DNA of 37,319 nucleotides from an uncultured Prevotella sp. (GCF_900549175.1 NZ_URNN01000007.1:1-37319), one strand, 5' to 3'; shown: positions 26,013 to 34,085, numbered from the stretch's first letter. A program made the numbers and translations. Notes: a model not told the origin generated them from the letters alone.

Positions 26013-26939
26013 TTATTTGTTGCCCACACTGTCAAGAGCGTTCATTATGCGCTCCAGCTCCTCCTCGTTGGCAAAGGGTATGCTGATTTTGCCTTTCCCC
26101 TTTGATGAGCATGTCATCTGTACTTTGGTCTTGAAGAAATCCGACAGGCGTTCGCGCAGCACGGTAAACTCTTCCGGCAGTTGCGCGTTGGCGGCAATCT
26201 TCTTTTTGGCCGTAACGACGTCCTCGCCGTTTTTCAGCATGTTGACCATTTCCTCTACCTTGCGCACCGAATAACCGTTCTTCTGTATTTCCCTGAACAG
26301 CTTTATCTGTGTGCTCGGACTGTCAATGGACAACAGCGCGCGGGCATGCCCCATGTCTATCTCGTGGTTTTTCAGTGCCATCTGCACCTGCGCCGGCAGT
26401 TTCAGCAGCCGCATGTAGTTGGTCACGGCCGTGCGGCTCTTGCCCACGCGTTCCGATATCTTTTCCTGAGTCATGCCGGTGGTCTCCGACAGATGTTCGT
26501 ATGCCAGGGCAATCTCGATGGCGTTGAGGTCTTCGCGCTGTATATTCTCGACGAGGGCCATCTCCATCACGTTCTCGTCTTCTACGGTGCGTATATATGC
26601 CGGCATAGATGTCAGCCCGGCTATTTGCGAGGCTCTCCAGCGGCGCTCGCCGGCAATTATCTGATACCGGCCGTCGGCCGTCTGGCGCAGTGTGACGGGC
26701 TGTATTATGCCTATCTCGCGTATGCTTGCGGCCAGTTCCTGCAGCGCCTCTTCGTCAAATTCGCGCCGCGGCTGGTTTGGGTTCGGCTCTATGCGGTCGA
26801 TGGCTATCTCGTTAAGATTCGACGAGCCTTGTGTCTGCACCTCGCCGGTGTCTATCAGTGCGTCGAGTCCGCGTCCGTTGCCCAAGTCATCGAGTCCGCG
26901 TCCCAATACGCTTTTGTTGTATTTCTTGTGTACTGCCAT
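26013..26939 (-). CDS. parB: Chromosome partitioning protein ParB
   Basis: The 308-residue protein binds parS sites and spreads as a CTP-dependent clamp. It has RIEPNPNQPRREFDEEALQELAASI (52-76), the CTP-binding GERRWRASQIAG (115-126), ALVENIQREDLNAIEIALAY, and the HTH with GMTQEKISERVGKSRTAVTNYMRLL (174-198). A C-terminal dimer domain ends in NALDSVGNK. The gene starts immediately after parA, with the stop and start adjacent. I looked for a parS-like palindrome in the window and found none convincing. Confidence 0.95.
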   Translation of the reverse strand: MAVHKKYNKSVLGRGLDDLGNGRGLDALIDTGEVQTQGSSNLNEIAIDRIEPNPNQPRREFDEEALQELAASIREIGIIQPVTLRQTADGRYQIIAGERRWRASQIAGLTSMPAYIRTVEDENVMEMALVENIQREDLNAIEIALAYEHLSETTGMTQEKISERVGKSRTAVTNYMRLLKLPAQVQMALKNHEIDMGHARALLSIDSPSTQIKLFREIQKNGYSVRKVEEMVNMLKNGEDVVTAKKKIAANAQLPEEFTVLRERLSDFFKTKVQMTCSSKGKGKISIPFANEEELERIMNALDSVGNK

Positions 26940-27701
26940 TTAATTCTTGCTTATTATTTCCTTGGCCAGTGCCAGATGGTTTTTACTGCCTGTAGAGTCG
27001 GCATCGTAGAGAATGACGGGCAGGCCGTGGCTCGGGCTTTCGCTCAGTTTCACATTACGCTGTATTACGGTCTTGAACACCAGTTCCTGGAAGTGACGTT
27101 TCACCTCGTCGTAAATCTGGTTGGCCAGACGCAGGCGCGAGTCGTACATCGTGAGCAGGAATCCCTCTATCTCAAGCCTTGGGTTCAGCTTGCTTTTTAT
27201 AATCTTGATTGTGTTGAGCAGCTTGCTGATGCCTTCGAGGGCGAAATATTCGCATTGCACGGGTATTATCACCGAGTCGGCCGCTGTCAGCGAGTTGACG
27301 GTTATCAGACCGAGCGACGGGCTGCAGTCAATCAGAATGTAGTCGTATTCGTTGCGTATCGGCTCAAGCATCTTTTTGAGCACTCTCTCCCGGTCGTTGA
27401 GGTTGAGCATCTCTATCTCTGCGCCTACAAGGTCGATATGGCTCGGGATGATGTCCAGACCGTCGATGTCGGTGGTGTAGATGGCGTCTCTTACGTCGGC
27501 TCGGTCGATGATGCACTCATACAGAGAGCAGTCCACAATCTTGATGTCAACCCCGAGGCCGCTTGACGCGTTGGCCTGTGGGTCGGCGTCCACCACCAGC
27601 ACGTTTTTCTCGAGTGTGGCGAGTGATGCCGCCAGATTGATGGTCGTTGTGGTTTTGCCCACTCCTCCTTTTTGGTTTGCTAATGCGATGATTTTTCCCA
27701 T
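26940..27701 (-). CDS. parA: Chromosome partitioning ATPase ParA/Soj
   Basis: The product has 253 residues from the ATG at 27701; a TTG five codons upstream is open but not needed. It has the deviant Walker A KGGVGKTTTTINLAASLA at the start, DADPQANASSGLG, and the later DYILIDCSPSLG. It is a membraneless ParA-type ATPase that moves ParB-parS complexes on DNA. The promoter lies at 27817-27824. It is the first gene of the five-gene minus-strand block. Confidence 0.95.
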   Translation of the reverse strand: MGKIIALANQKGGVGKTTTTINLAASLATLEKNVLVVDADPQANASSGLGVDIKIVDCSLYECIIDRADVRDAIYTTDIDGLDIIPSHIDLVGAEIEMLNLNDRERVLKKMLEPIRNEYDYILIDCSPSLGLITVNSLTAADSVIIPVQCEYFALEGISKLLNTIKIIKSKLNPRLEIEGFLLTMYDSRLRLANQIYDEVKRHFQELVFKTVIQRNVKLSESPSHGLPVILYDADSTGSKNHLALAKEIISKN

Positions 27702-27816
27702 TTTCAATTTTCCCAAGGTTTAAATCGGTGTTCCCGATGTGTGAAGTCCGGTTTTCTGTCGGCACACATGGTGTGTTTTGTAGCAGTGAACCGCCTGACT
27801 TCGCGGTATTTTGCCG

Positions 27817-27824
27817 CAAAGATA
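27817..27824 (-). promoter_or_regulatory. TATCTTTG promoter element for parAB
   Basis: The plus strand reads caaagata; the minus strand TATCTTTG lies 116 bases upstream of the parA ATG. The leader between contains the palindrome-like gtgtgaag...cttcac type sequence only in weak form. Confidence 0.55.
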
Positions 27825-27944
27825 CTAAATTTATGCGAGAAAATATTATTTATAACTCTTTTTTTATATTCTGATTTTTACCATATTGAAGTTAAAAAGG
27901 AGACATTTTTCATTCAAAAGTATCATTAAATGGAAACTTATTGC

Positions 27945-27952
27945 TAATTTTG
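27945..27952 (+). promoter_or_regulatory. TAATTTTG promoter element for the toxin-antitoxin pair
   Basis: TAATTTTG matches TAnnTTTG and lies 24 bases ahead of an in-frame GTG at 27976. Confidence 0.55.
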
Positions 27953-28002
27953 CAGCAGAAAAACAAGAAAGAAGGGTGATTACAGAATAAAGGTCGTGTT
28001 AT

Positions 28003-28311
28003 TTGGATGAAGCTTTGGAATTCGTTCGTTCCTTACCTATAAAGGTGCAGGAGAAGATTGTCTATAACTATAAGAAAATAGAGGCCGGATTGATGAACAA
28101 GGAACTTTTCAAGAAGTTGGATAACTCTGAAATATGGGAGTTCAGGACGCTCTATAATGGCAATTGCTATAGGTTATTTTCCTTTTGGGACACTAAGACA
28201 AAGACCTTTATCATTGCAACTCATGGCATTGTGAAAAAAAGCCAGAAGACTCCTCTAAAGGAGATTATGAAGGCAGAAAATATTAGAGAAGAGTATTTCC
28301 AAAACAAGTGA
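28003..28311 (+). CDS. higB: HigB/RelE-like toxin with damaged 5' end
   Basis: The protein is of the RelE/ParE-type phage-derived Gp49-like family (HigB-like mRNA interferase): LPIKVQEKIVYNYKKIE, NKELFKKLDNSEIWEFRTLYNGNCYRLFSFWD, and ATHGIVKKSQKTPLKEI are typical. Related toxins start about 8 residues earlier. Here only a TTG at 28003 is available. Upstream in the same frame GTG-ATT-ACA-GAA (27976-27987) has a purine-rich lead and would be a good start, but a TAA at 27988-27990 stops it after four codons. Either the toxin is made from TTG, or a small indel or nonsense change has silenced it. The C-terminal part is full. It overlaps the antitoxin start by four bases. Confidence 0.8.
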   Translation: MDEALEFVRSLPIKVQEKIVYNYKKIEAGLMNKELFKKLDNSEIWEFRTLYNGNCYRLFSFWDTKTKTFIIATHGIVKKSQKTPLKEIMKAENIREEYFQNK

Positions 28312-28313
28312 TT

Positions 28314-28646
28314 ATGGCAAAGATGAATATGACATCACTCGATGTATTGACCGATGAAGTGTTTGGCAAGAAAGGAACTCCCAAACGTAACGCAATGGAG
28401 AAACAGCTAAAAGAGGAGGTGAACGCCTATTTCGTTGGCGAGACAATCCGTAAGATGCGTCAGGCTCAAAACCTGACCCAAGAAGAACTGGGTGAGCGCG
28501 TGGGTGTGCAGAAAGCTCAAATATCACGCTTGGAGAAAGGGAAGAGTGTAATCACTCTGCCGACAATGAGTCGCATATTTCAAGCTCTTGGTGTTGCTAC
28601 CGCCACGCTTGACTTGGGCATTGGCGGCAAGGTGGCTTTATGGTAA
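28314..28646 (+). CDS. higA: HigA-like antitoxin, XRE/HTH-type
   Basis: From ATG 28314 (or GTG 28308, which overlaps the toxin stop) the product is about 110 residues. The cro/C1-type HTH is at about 46-100: ETIRKMRQAQNLTQEELGERVGVQKAQISRLEKGKSVITLPTMSRIF. The N-terminal part (LDVLTDEVFGKKGTPKR) is the usual toxin-contact region of toxin-first HigBA-type pairs. It would block the toxin and repress the promoter at 27945. The toxin-antitoxin order and the overlap support translational coupling. Confidence 0.85.
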   Translation: MAKMNMTSLDVLTDEVFGKKGTPKRNAMEKQLKEEVNAYFVGETIRKMRQAQNLTQEELGERVGVQKAQISRLEKGKSVITLPTMSRIFQALGVATATLDLGIGGKVALW

Positions 28647-28811
28647 AGCCTTTGTGTTCTACTTACTACCATTGCGTGATTGTACCATTTTGCATTAATA
28701 TATCTCTCGAAATGTCGGATGAATAGGAAATTTAAGCTGCGATTTTGAGATTTATTATAAGCGGAATGTAAAAAATGTGATGTTTACGGGCTTTTTATGC
28801 TACAAAAATCG

Positions 28812-28819
28812 TACCTTTG
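28812..28819 (+). promoter_or_regulatory. TACCTTTG promoter element before a noncoding stretch
   Basis: TACCTTTG matches TAnnTTTG. No gene starts within 440 bases downstream, so the product would be a long leader or an independent RNA. The preceding 165 bases (28647-28811) show nothing. Confidence 0.6.
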
Positions 28820-28825
28820 CACGCA

Positions 28826-29094
28826 CAATGCCCGTCTGCATGATGGCAAATGGGATTGCTGGTGACTTGTACTCAATAATAAACAACTAAATTAATAGGA
28901 GGAAGTAAGAAACAGAAATAAAAACAAAGAGAAACGCCCCGGATGCTGACGGCACAGTGTGCCGGCACTCCATAGATTGTTTTAGAAATAGCCGCGCGGA
29001 GATGTACGGTATGATTATAAACAACTTAAAGATGCGTTTCCATTCGTAGACTTGTAATAAAATCATGATATTGAGCTTTTGGGCTCTTGTTCTC
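28826..29094 (+). other. Noncoding 5' part of the presumed RNA
   Basis: From the expected start near 28826 to 29094 no credible gene exists; all frames are short. Pairing elements include gaaacgc (28931-28937) with gcgtttc (29034-29040), a local hairpin cggcac-agt-gtgccg (28950-28964) and gagc...gctc (29073-29086). The base composition is mixed, with an A-rich stretch at 28880-28930. Confidence 0.4.
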
Positions 29095-29250
29095 ACTCAT
29101 TAGAATACCGCCAATATTCACATCCGGGAACAAGCGACTGGAGGTTCACGCTGTATATGGCGTGAACCATTCTTTGCTTGTTGGATGTAAGGTCACTTGG
29201 CGGTAACCATAATGAGTAACGGGCATAAGAATGGTTGCGCCTTTTTTATA
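29095..29250 (+). ncRNA. Long multi-stem structured RNA with terminator-like end
   Basis: Five stems nest in one long hairpin: 29095-29102/29210-29217 (8 bp), 29106-29114/29197-29205 (9 bp), 29120-29125/29183-29188 (6 bp), 29129-29135/29176-29182 (7 bp) and 29143-29151/29160-29168 (9 bp), all perfectly complementary, with an eight-base loop at 29152-29159. A symmetric 7x7 internal loop (29136-29142 and 29169-29175) separates the last two stems and an asymmetric one follows the second stem. The end gggc...gcgcc with a T-run (29242-29247) looks like a terminator. The form, a long rod with internal loops, suits a 6S-like RNA (the Bacteroidales-1 class) or a leader regulating the following gene. 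Identity is not shown. Confidence 0.6.
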
Positions 29251-29267
29251 TTAAATCAAAAATAATA

Positions 29268-30284
29268 ATGAATAATAAATTTAGTTTGTCAAATTATAAT
29301 TGCCGCGGTGTTTTAGTGATGTCGCTGCTGGTGTTTTGCGTCGTATTTGCCGATGCGCAGGTTATGTGGAATCTGAAGGGAGGAGTGCTTTCCCGCAAGG
29401 TTAAGGACTGGGATTATTTTAACGAATATGGTACCGGGGAGAAGACAAAGCACATAGAGTGGCAGGCCGGACTTGAATTGGAAATACCTTTAAGTCGTAA
29501 ATTGAACATAGAGACTGGGGTAAGATACGCCAATCGCTTTGTGGCTTATCTTGATGATGACAGCCCATACGGTGATCTTAGAGCAGAAAACAAGCACCAT
29601 ATCGAACTGCCTGTCCGTCTGGCTTACAAGCATGATTTTGGTCACAATCTCTCTCTACATGCCGGTGCCGGTCCGTATGCATCGTACATGATTGAGGCTA
29701 TCGGAGCCGACAATAGCTTTCAGGTCGGATTGGAACCTGCTGTAACGTTGTATTGGCATAATCTGAATCTTGGCGTATCATACAATGTACCGTGTTTTTA
29801 TAAAGGTTATACAAACGAGAATCGCAATGCCGTGATGGTTACACTCGGTATAAGATTCAAGTCGAAGGTGTGGAGTTATATTGGTGACGGAATTATTGCA
29901 GCGGGCGAAGTGGCATCGGCGTTCAATGAAGGTATGAACGGTGGCAGTGGCAACAGCAATTCGTATCTGTCAGGTGGCGATGATTCTGATTATTCCTCAT
30001 CGGAAACTTCTTCTGGTTCCAATCTGTTAACCCAGTATCGTAATTGGGAGCAAAGAGCCAAGGCAAACTATAATTCTTTGGTGAATAATGGTGTCAGAGT
30101 AAAGAAGAAAGGTAAGGAGGTGGGCGGCTTTTCCGGTCAGAGTCTTAATGGCGGAAATTATACTGTTCAAAAAAGAATGTTGAGGGAAGCACAAAACAAT
30201 ATGAAGAATATCAGGGCAAAGGCAGCCAAGCAGGGCATAACTATTCATAAATCAGAGTATGAGGATAAGGTGGTTAGGTATTGA
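29268..30284 (+). CDS. Outer-membrane beta-barrel protein with extra C-terminal helix region
   Basis: The ATG at 29268 starts a 338-residue product; an earlier in-frame Met at 29235 is part of the terminator-like stretch and is not used. A signal peptide (about 1-31, VFADAQV) is followed by beta-strand-rich sequence to about residue 200, with GVLSRKVKDW, WQAGLELEIPLS, LNIETGVRYANRF, HIELPVRLAYKH and LSLHAGAGPYASYMI, in the porin-family OMP_b-brl pattern. Then comes a Gly/Ser-rich linker (GGSGNSNSYLSGGDDSDYSSSETSSGS) and a basic helical C-terminus (YRNWEQRAKANYNSLV to the end). This tail is unusual for the family and its role is unknown. It begins 18 bases after the structured RNA and ends 12 bases before the dispersed repeat. 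Confidence 0.75.
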   Translation: MNNKFSLSNYNCRGVLVMSLLVFCVVFADAQVMWNLKGGVLSRKVKDWDYFNEYGTGEKTKHIEWQAGLELEIPLSRKLNIETGVRYANRFVAYLDDDSPYGDLRAENKHHIELPVRLAYKHDFGHNLSLHAGAGPYASYMIEAIGADNSFQVGLEPAVTLYWHNLNLGVSYNVPCFYKGYTNENRNAVMVTLGIRFKSKVWSYIGDGIIAAGEVASAFNEGMNGGSGNSNSYLSGGDDSDYSSSETSSGSNLLTQYRNWEQRAKANYNSLVNNGVRVKKKGKEVGGFSGQSLNGGNYTVQKRMLREAQNNMKNIRAKAAKQGITIHKSEYEDKVVRY

Positions 30285-30295
30285 TTTTCTGAACA

Positions 30296-30464
30296 ATCTT
30301 TACTTTAACGTATGTTAAACGGTACCCTGACCACGATTCCCGCACTACGACGCGAAATAAATGGGGAGCGCTGACAGTCAGAGAGTTACACGAATGTTAA
30401 TTTGTCAACATAGCAGAGAGACCCTCCTCTTGCTCCGGTTAGGCCGTAGTTGCATCACGGTTAG
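30296..30464 (-). repeat. Dispersed repeat, right copy (inverted relative to 1-185)
   Basis: The sequence is the reverse complement of 1-185 with scattered mismatches and an indel of about 16 bases. It holds the palindrome ctgacagtcag (30371-30381) and continues past 30464 with further taggccgta-like units to about 30500 (ttaggccgta at 30461-30470, tacgccgtaa near 30485), which lie outside the window for the left copy. Confidence 0.9.
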
Positions 30465-30543
30465 GCCGTAACCGCAACGCAATTACGCCGTAAACGGAGT
30501 GTAAGGAGGGCCTAAAGGCAACCCAAGTATGCCAAAACGGTGT

Positions 30544-30572
30544 GTCGGCAAGGCAAAAAAGGCCTTGCCGAC
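30544..30572. terminator. Perfect 11-bp hairpin, downstream of the repeat
   Basis: gtcggcaaggc (30544-30554) pairs with gccttgccgac (30562-30572) across a seven-base A-rich loop. There is no long T-run on either side. It lies between convergent genes and could act as a weak bidirectional terminator for SDR or the beta-barrel gene. The rest of 30285-30647 holds only the repeat. Confidence 0.5.
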
Positions 30573-30647
30573 GTTCTATTTCGAGAAAAAAGAAATGTTA
30601 AATTTTAAGAATTATCAGGACAAAACAAAAGATAAACCAGACAAATT

Positions 30648-31409
30648 TCATTTTATTTTCATTCTTGTCCAAACCCACCGTGGCAGCATTTGCCAGAAGA
30701 ACACCAAGATGCGGTATGGCAGGTTGATGGTGACTACGGCCTTGCGGCGTTCGAGCGCGTCGATGATGTCGGCGGCCACTTTGCCGGCGTCGAGTTGCAT
30801 GGGGAAATCACTTCCTTCTATCAGTGGTGTTCTGACGAATCCGGGACGTATGTCGGTGATGTGTATGTTGCGTATGCCCTTTATGCTTGTCAGTTGGCAG
30901 AGGCTTTCGAGGTAATGGCTTGTGAAGCGTTTGGATGCAGAGTAGGCCGGTGCGGCTCCGAGCCCCTTGGTCCGTGCGATGGAGCTGATGACGGCGATGT
31001 GTCCGTCGGTCTCACCGTGTTGCTCGAAATACCGGAAGGCTTCGCCCACAAGTCTCGCCATGCCGAGACAGTTGGTCTCGACTGTGGCCAGCTCCTTGCC
31101 AGCTTCAAGGTCGACGTTCTTGTACCCTATGCCCGAACTGTGGAAATACATGTCCAGCCGTCCCAATTTGCCGATGAGTCTGTGCAGACCGTCGGTGGCC
31201 TGTGCCGACGTAACGTCGATCACTTCGCAGGCGGCTATGCCCTCATTTTCCGACATCATCTTTGCCATGATGTGTTCACGCCTTCCGGCCACGCCAACTC
31301 TCCAGCCACGCTTTGCCAGAAGTATCGCCACCTCGTAGCCTATTCCGGAGGTGGCTCCCATGACAATGGCCGTTTTATGCCTGACGGTTGTCTGTTTCAT
31401 CATTGTCAT
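30648..31409 (-). CDS. Short-chain dehydrogenase/reductase
   Basis: The 253-residue protein has the Rossmann dinucleotide-binding motif GATSGIG (18-24), the Asn-type SSGIGYKN, the catalytic Ser in AVISSIA, and YSASK (Y-x3-K). A hydrophobic, basic C-terminal segment (YRILVFFWQMLPRWVWTRMK) is typical of the membrane-associated SDR group. The substrate is unknown. Its ATG overlaps the stop of the upstream YjbQ gene in an ATGA arrangement, so the two are translationally coupled. Confidence 0.9.
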   Translation of the reverse strand: MTMMKQTTVRHKTAIVMGATSGIGYEVAILLAKRGWRVGVAGRREHIMAKMMSENEGIAACEVIDVTSAQATDGLHRLIGKLGRLDMYFHSSGIGYKNVDLEAGKELATVETNCLGMARLVGEAFRYFEQHGETDGHIAVISSIARTKGLGAAPAYSASKRFTSHYLESLCQLTSIKGIRNIHITDIRPGFVRTPLIEGSDFPMQLDAGKVAADIIDALERRKAVVTINLPYRILVFFWQMLPRWVWTRMKIK

Positions 31410-31819
31410 TCGTAAATCGTTGCCACAATGCGGCGTGTCCCGCCGTAATCACGAAACTCGCAGAGATAGATGCCCTGCCATGTGCCGAGATTAAGGCGGC
31501 CGTCGGTTATAGGGATGGTGACGCTCACCCCGAACAGCGAACTCTTGGCGTGGGCGGGCATGTCGTCGGAGCCTTCGAGCGTGTGGGCATAGTAAGGCTC
31601 GTTTTCGCGCACGAGACGGTTCATAATCTTCTCCATGTCTGAACGCACGTCAGGATCGGCGTTTTCGTTGATGCTGAGGGCGCAAGAGGTGTGCTTTACG
31701 AACAGGTTGAGAAGTCCTGCCCGGGGAAGGGGGCGCGGCAGGTTGGCCAGTATCTCCTGTGTCACGAGGTGGCATCCCCTGCGTTTGGCTGACAGTGAAA
31801 ATTCTTTTTGCTGTATCAT
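31406..31819 (-). CDS. yjbQ: YjbQ family protein (UPF0047)
   Basis: The start used is MIQQKEFSL (31819); the open frame extends further to 31909 but without family similarity. The 137-residue product has FVKHTSCALSINENADPDVRSDM, YAHTLEGSDDMPAHAKSSL and LGTWQGIYLCEFRD, the His/Asp/Glu residues and WQGI segment conserved in the YjbQ family (weak thiamin-phosphate-synthase activity in some members; biological role uncertain). It overlaps the SDR by four bases and reads from the promoter at 31859-31866. Confidence 0.9.
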   Translation of the reverse strand: MIQQKEFSLSAKRRGCHLVTQEILANLPRPLPRAGLLNLFVKHTSCALSINENADPDVRSDMEKIMNRLVRENEPYYAHTLEGSDDMPAHAKSSLFGVSVTIPITDGRLNLGTWQGIYLCEFRDYGGTRRIVATIYE

Positions 31820-31858
31820 AATTATGTTTTCGTTAGACCCTGAAAGGTAAACCGAGTG

Positions 31859-31866
31859 CAAAAATA
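31859..31866 (-). promoter_or_regulatory. TATTTTTG promoter element for yjbQ-SDR
   Basis: The plus strand reads caaaaata; the minus strand TATTTTTG is a TAnnTTTG match 40 bases upstream of the start at 31819. Confidence 0.55.
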
Positions 31867-32013
31867 CACTATTCCTTTTAGAATTTATCATATTTAAAAC
31901 AAAAATCAAAACTTAAACGTGAGCGTGATGTTGACTGCTTTAAATAAAACTGATAATCCCTGATGTGATTCAAATCAGCCATCGTGTTTTTTCCGTATTC
32001 CACTTTTTTGTTG

Positions 32014-32021
32014 TATATTTG
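32014..32021 (+). promoter_or_regulatory. TATATTTG promoter element for surE-lpxB
   Basis: TATATTTG matches TAnnTTTG. A start site near 32028 leaves 57 bases before the surE start chosen at 32085, and only 9 before the alternative ATG at 32037. Confidence 0.55.
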
Positions 32022-32084
32022 CATCTTTAAATAATTATGAAAGAACCGCTGTTATTCAGAACGGTAAAAAAACATGAAGAAGTT

Positions 32085-32858
32085 ATGGAACAGAAAAGAC
32101 CGTTGATATTGATATCGAACGATGACGGCTATCACTCCAAGGGACTGAAGAGCCTGATAGATATGGTCAGTCCGTTGGCCGACCTGCTCGTGTGCGCCCC
32201 CGAATCTGGCCGCAGCGGGTTTTCGTGCGCCTTTTCGGCAGCCGAACCGCTCAGGCTCAAGCTGCGCCGCCGGTGGGAGGGCGTGGAGATATGGTCGTGC
32301 AGCGGCACGCCGGTGGACTGTGTAAAGATAGCCCTCGACCAGTTGTGCGCCGACCGCAGGCCCGACATGGTGATAGGCGGCATCAATCATGGTGACAATG
32401 CGTCGGTGAACAGTCACTATTCCGGCACGATGGGAGTGACGATGGAAGGCTGCATGAAGTACATACCCTCGGTGGCTTTCTCGCTCTGCGACCACAGTGA
32501 CGATGCTGATTTTGAGCCACTTGCCGGTATTGTGCGCTCCATAACCGAACGCGTGCTTGCCGAAGGGTTGCCGAAGGGCGTATGTCTCAATGTCAATTTT
32601 CCGCTTTTGAAGGACTTTCGTGGTGTGCGAATATGCCGTATGGCTCGTGGCACATGGGGCAAGGAGGTGGTGAAGTGCCGCCATCCGCGCGGATACGACT
32701 ATTATTGGATGACGGGTGAGTATACCAACGATGAGCCGGAGGCCGAGGATACTGACAACTGGGCGCTCACTCATGGCTATGTGGCCATCACGCCGACGCA
32801 GATAGATGTGACGGATTACGGCATGATGGAGCGGATGAAGGCGGAATGGACGTTCTGA
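32085..32858 (+). CDS. surE: 5'/3'-nucleotidase SurE
   Basis: The product (257 residues from 32085, MEQKRPLILISNDDG) has the SurE metal site NDDG at residues 11-14, S-G-R-SG (PESGRSGFS), CSGTPVDCV, and GINHGDNASVNSHYSGTMGVTMEG. It removes phosphate from nucleotides and is typically cytoplasmic. The ATG at 32037 would add 16 residues and lies almost at the transcription start, so the shorter form is preferred. It lies 87 bases before lpxB and they are likely cotranscribed. No regulatory oddity is seen. Confidence 0.93.
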   Translation: MEQKRPLILISNDDGYHSKGLKSLIDMVSPLADLLVCAPESGRSGFSCAFSAAEPLRLKLRRRWEGVEIWSCSGTPVDCVKIALDQLCADRRPDMVIGGINHGDNASVNSHYSGTMGVTMEGCMKYIPSVAFSLCDHSDDADFEPLAGIVRSITERVLAEGLPKGVCLNVNFPLLKDFRGVRICRMARGTWGKEVVKCRHPRGYDYYWMTGEYTNDEPEAEDTDNWALTHGYVAITPTQIDVTDYGMMERMKAEWTF

Positions 32859-32945
32859 CCGATGATGACCTTCTGACATTGGAGTCTTTCCGAAAACAGA
32901 GGCTTTTTCTGATATAATGTTTTTCTGATAATAAAAAAGTAGGGG

Positions 32946-34085
32946 ATGAGATATTATCTTATAGCCGGTGAGGCAAGCGGCGACCTTCATGCGTCGCGGC
33001 TTATGAACGCTCTGAAGCGGTATGACGGCATGGCCGAGTTCCGTTTTATCGGCGGCGACCTGATGGCTGCCGAGGGTGGGACAATGGTCAGGCATTACAG
33101 CGAGTTGGCCTATATGGGCTTTGTGCCTGTGCTGCTGCATCTGCCAACCATACTGAGTAACATGCGCCGCTGCAAGCGGGACATAGAGCAGTGGAAGCCC
33201 GATGTGGTGATACTTATCGACTATCCCGGATTCAACCTCAGCATCGCCAGGCACGTTAAGGCCCGTACCGGCATCCCCGTATTCTATTATATCTCGCCCA
33301 AGATTTGGGCGTGGAAGGAGTACCGTATCAAGAACATAAAGCGTGATGTCGACGAGCTGTTCTCGATATTGCCGTTCGAGGTGCCTTTCTTCGAGCAGAA
33401 GCACGGTTATCCGATACATTATGTGGGTAACCCGACGGCCGACGAGGTGGGGGAGTTCCTGCGTACCAATCCGCCGTCGGTGGTGTCGTCAAAGCCAGTG
33501 ATAGCTCTTCTTGCCGGCTCACGCCGTCAGGAGATAAAGGACAATCTGCCGGCCATGATTGAGGCCGCGCGTGATTTTATGGCTGACTATCGGGTGGTGC
33601 TGGCCGGTGCCCCGTCGGTTCCTGCCGATTATTATGAACGTTTTGTCGCCGGAACGGGTGTGGAGATTGTATATAACAGCACTTACAAGTTGCTGGCGGA
33701 GGCCACGGCAGCTCTCGTCACCAGTGGCACGGCAACGCTTGAGACGGCGCTGTTCGGTGTGCCGCAGGTGGTGTGTTATGAGACTCCGGTACCGCGGCTA
33801 ATCGCTTTTCTGCGGAAGCATCTGCTCAAGGTACGCTATATATCGCTTGTCAATCTCATTGCCGACCGTGAGGTGGTGACGGAACTTGTGGCCGACACGT
33901 TTTCGGTGGACAACATACGCCGTGAGTTACGTCGGATATTGCCCGGAGAACAGGCCCGTGAAGATATGTTGGGTGGTTATGCTGAGGTGCGCCGGAGGCT
34001 CGGCAAGGAGAATGCTCCAGACAATGCAGCCCGGATTATGACCGGTATTCTCGGCAATATCAGGCCCGCAGGAGTAAAAAAATAG
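32946..34085 (+). CDS. lpxB: Lipid-A-disaccharide synthase
   Basis: The 379-residue GT19 enzyme joins UDP-2,3-diacylglucosamine and lipid X to form the lipid A disaccharide at the inner membrane. It has the typical start YYLIAGEASGDLHASRLM, MGFVPVL, VVILIDYPGFNLSIA, YYISPKIWAWKEYRIKNIKR, YVGNPTADEV, ALLAGSRRQEIKDNLP and ALVTSGTATLETALFGVPQVVCY. The length is normal for Bacteroidota. A purine-rich sequence (tagggg) precedes the ATG. Confidence 0.96.
   Translation: MRYYLIAGEASGDLHASRLMNALKRYDGMAEFRFIGGDLMAAEGGTMVRHYSELAYMGFVPVLLHLPTILSNMRRCKRDIEQWKPDVVILIDYPGFNLSIARHVKARTGIPVFYYISPKIWAWKEYRIKNIKRDVDELFSILPFEVPFFEQKHGYPIHYVGNPTADEVGEFLRTNPPSVVSSKPVIALLAGSRRQEIKDNLPAMIEAARDFMADYRVVLAGAPSVPADYYERFVAGTGVEIVYNSTYKLLAEATAALVTSGTATLETALFGVPQVVCYETPVPRLIAFLRKHLLKVRYISLVNLIADREVVTELVADTFSVDNIRRELRRILPGEQAREDMLGGYAEVRRRLGKENAPDNAARIMTGILGNIRPAGVKK

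Noticed and set aside
26181..27566. 461-codon open frame antisense to parA and parB
   Set aside because: It spans two conserved genes on the other strand and shows no domain.
26013..28000. parS or replication origin near parAB
   Set aside because: No palindrome close to the known parS consensus and no cluster of DnaA boxes could be seen.
28826..29250. tmRNA, RNase P RNA or SRP RNA
   Set aside because: I looked for the tRNA-like T-loop and tag of tmRNA, the GAGGAAAGTCC core of RNase P and the GGAAG SRP tetraloop region and found none.
32052..33419. 455-codon open frame antisense to surE and lpxB
   Set aside because: It crosses the boundary of two well-supported genes and has no recognisable motif.
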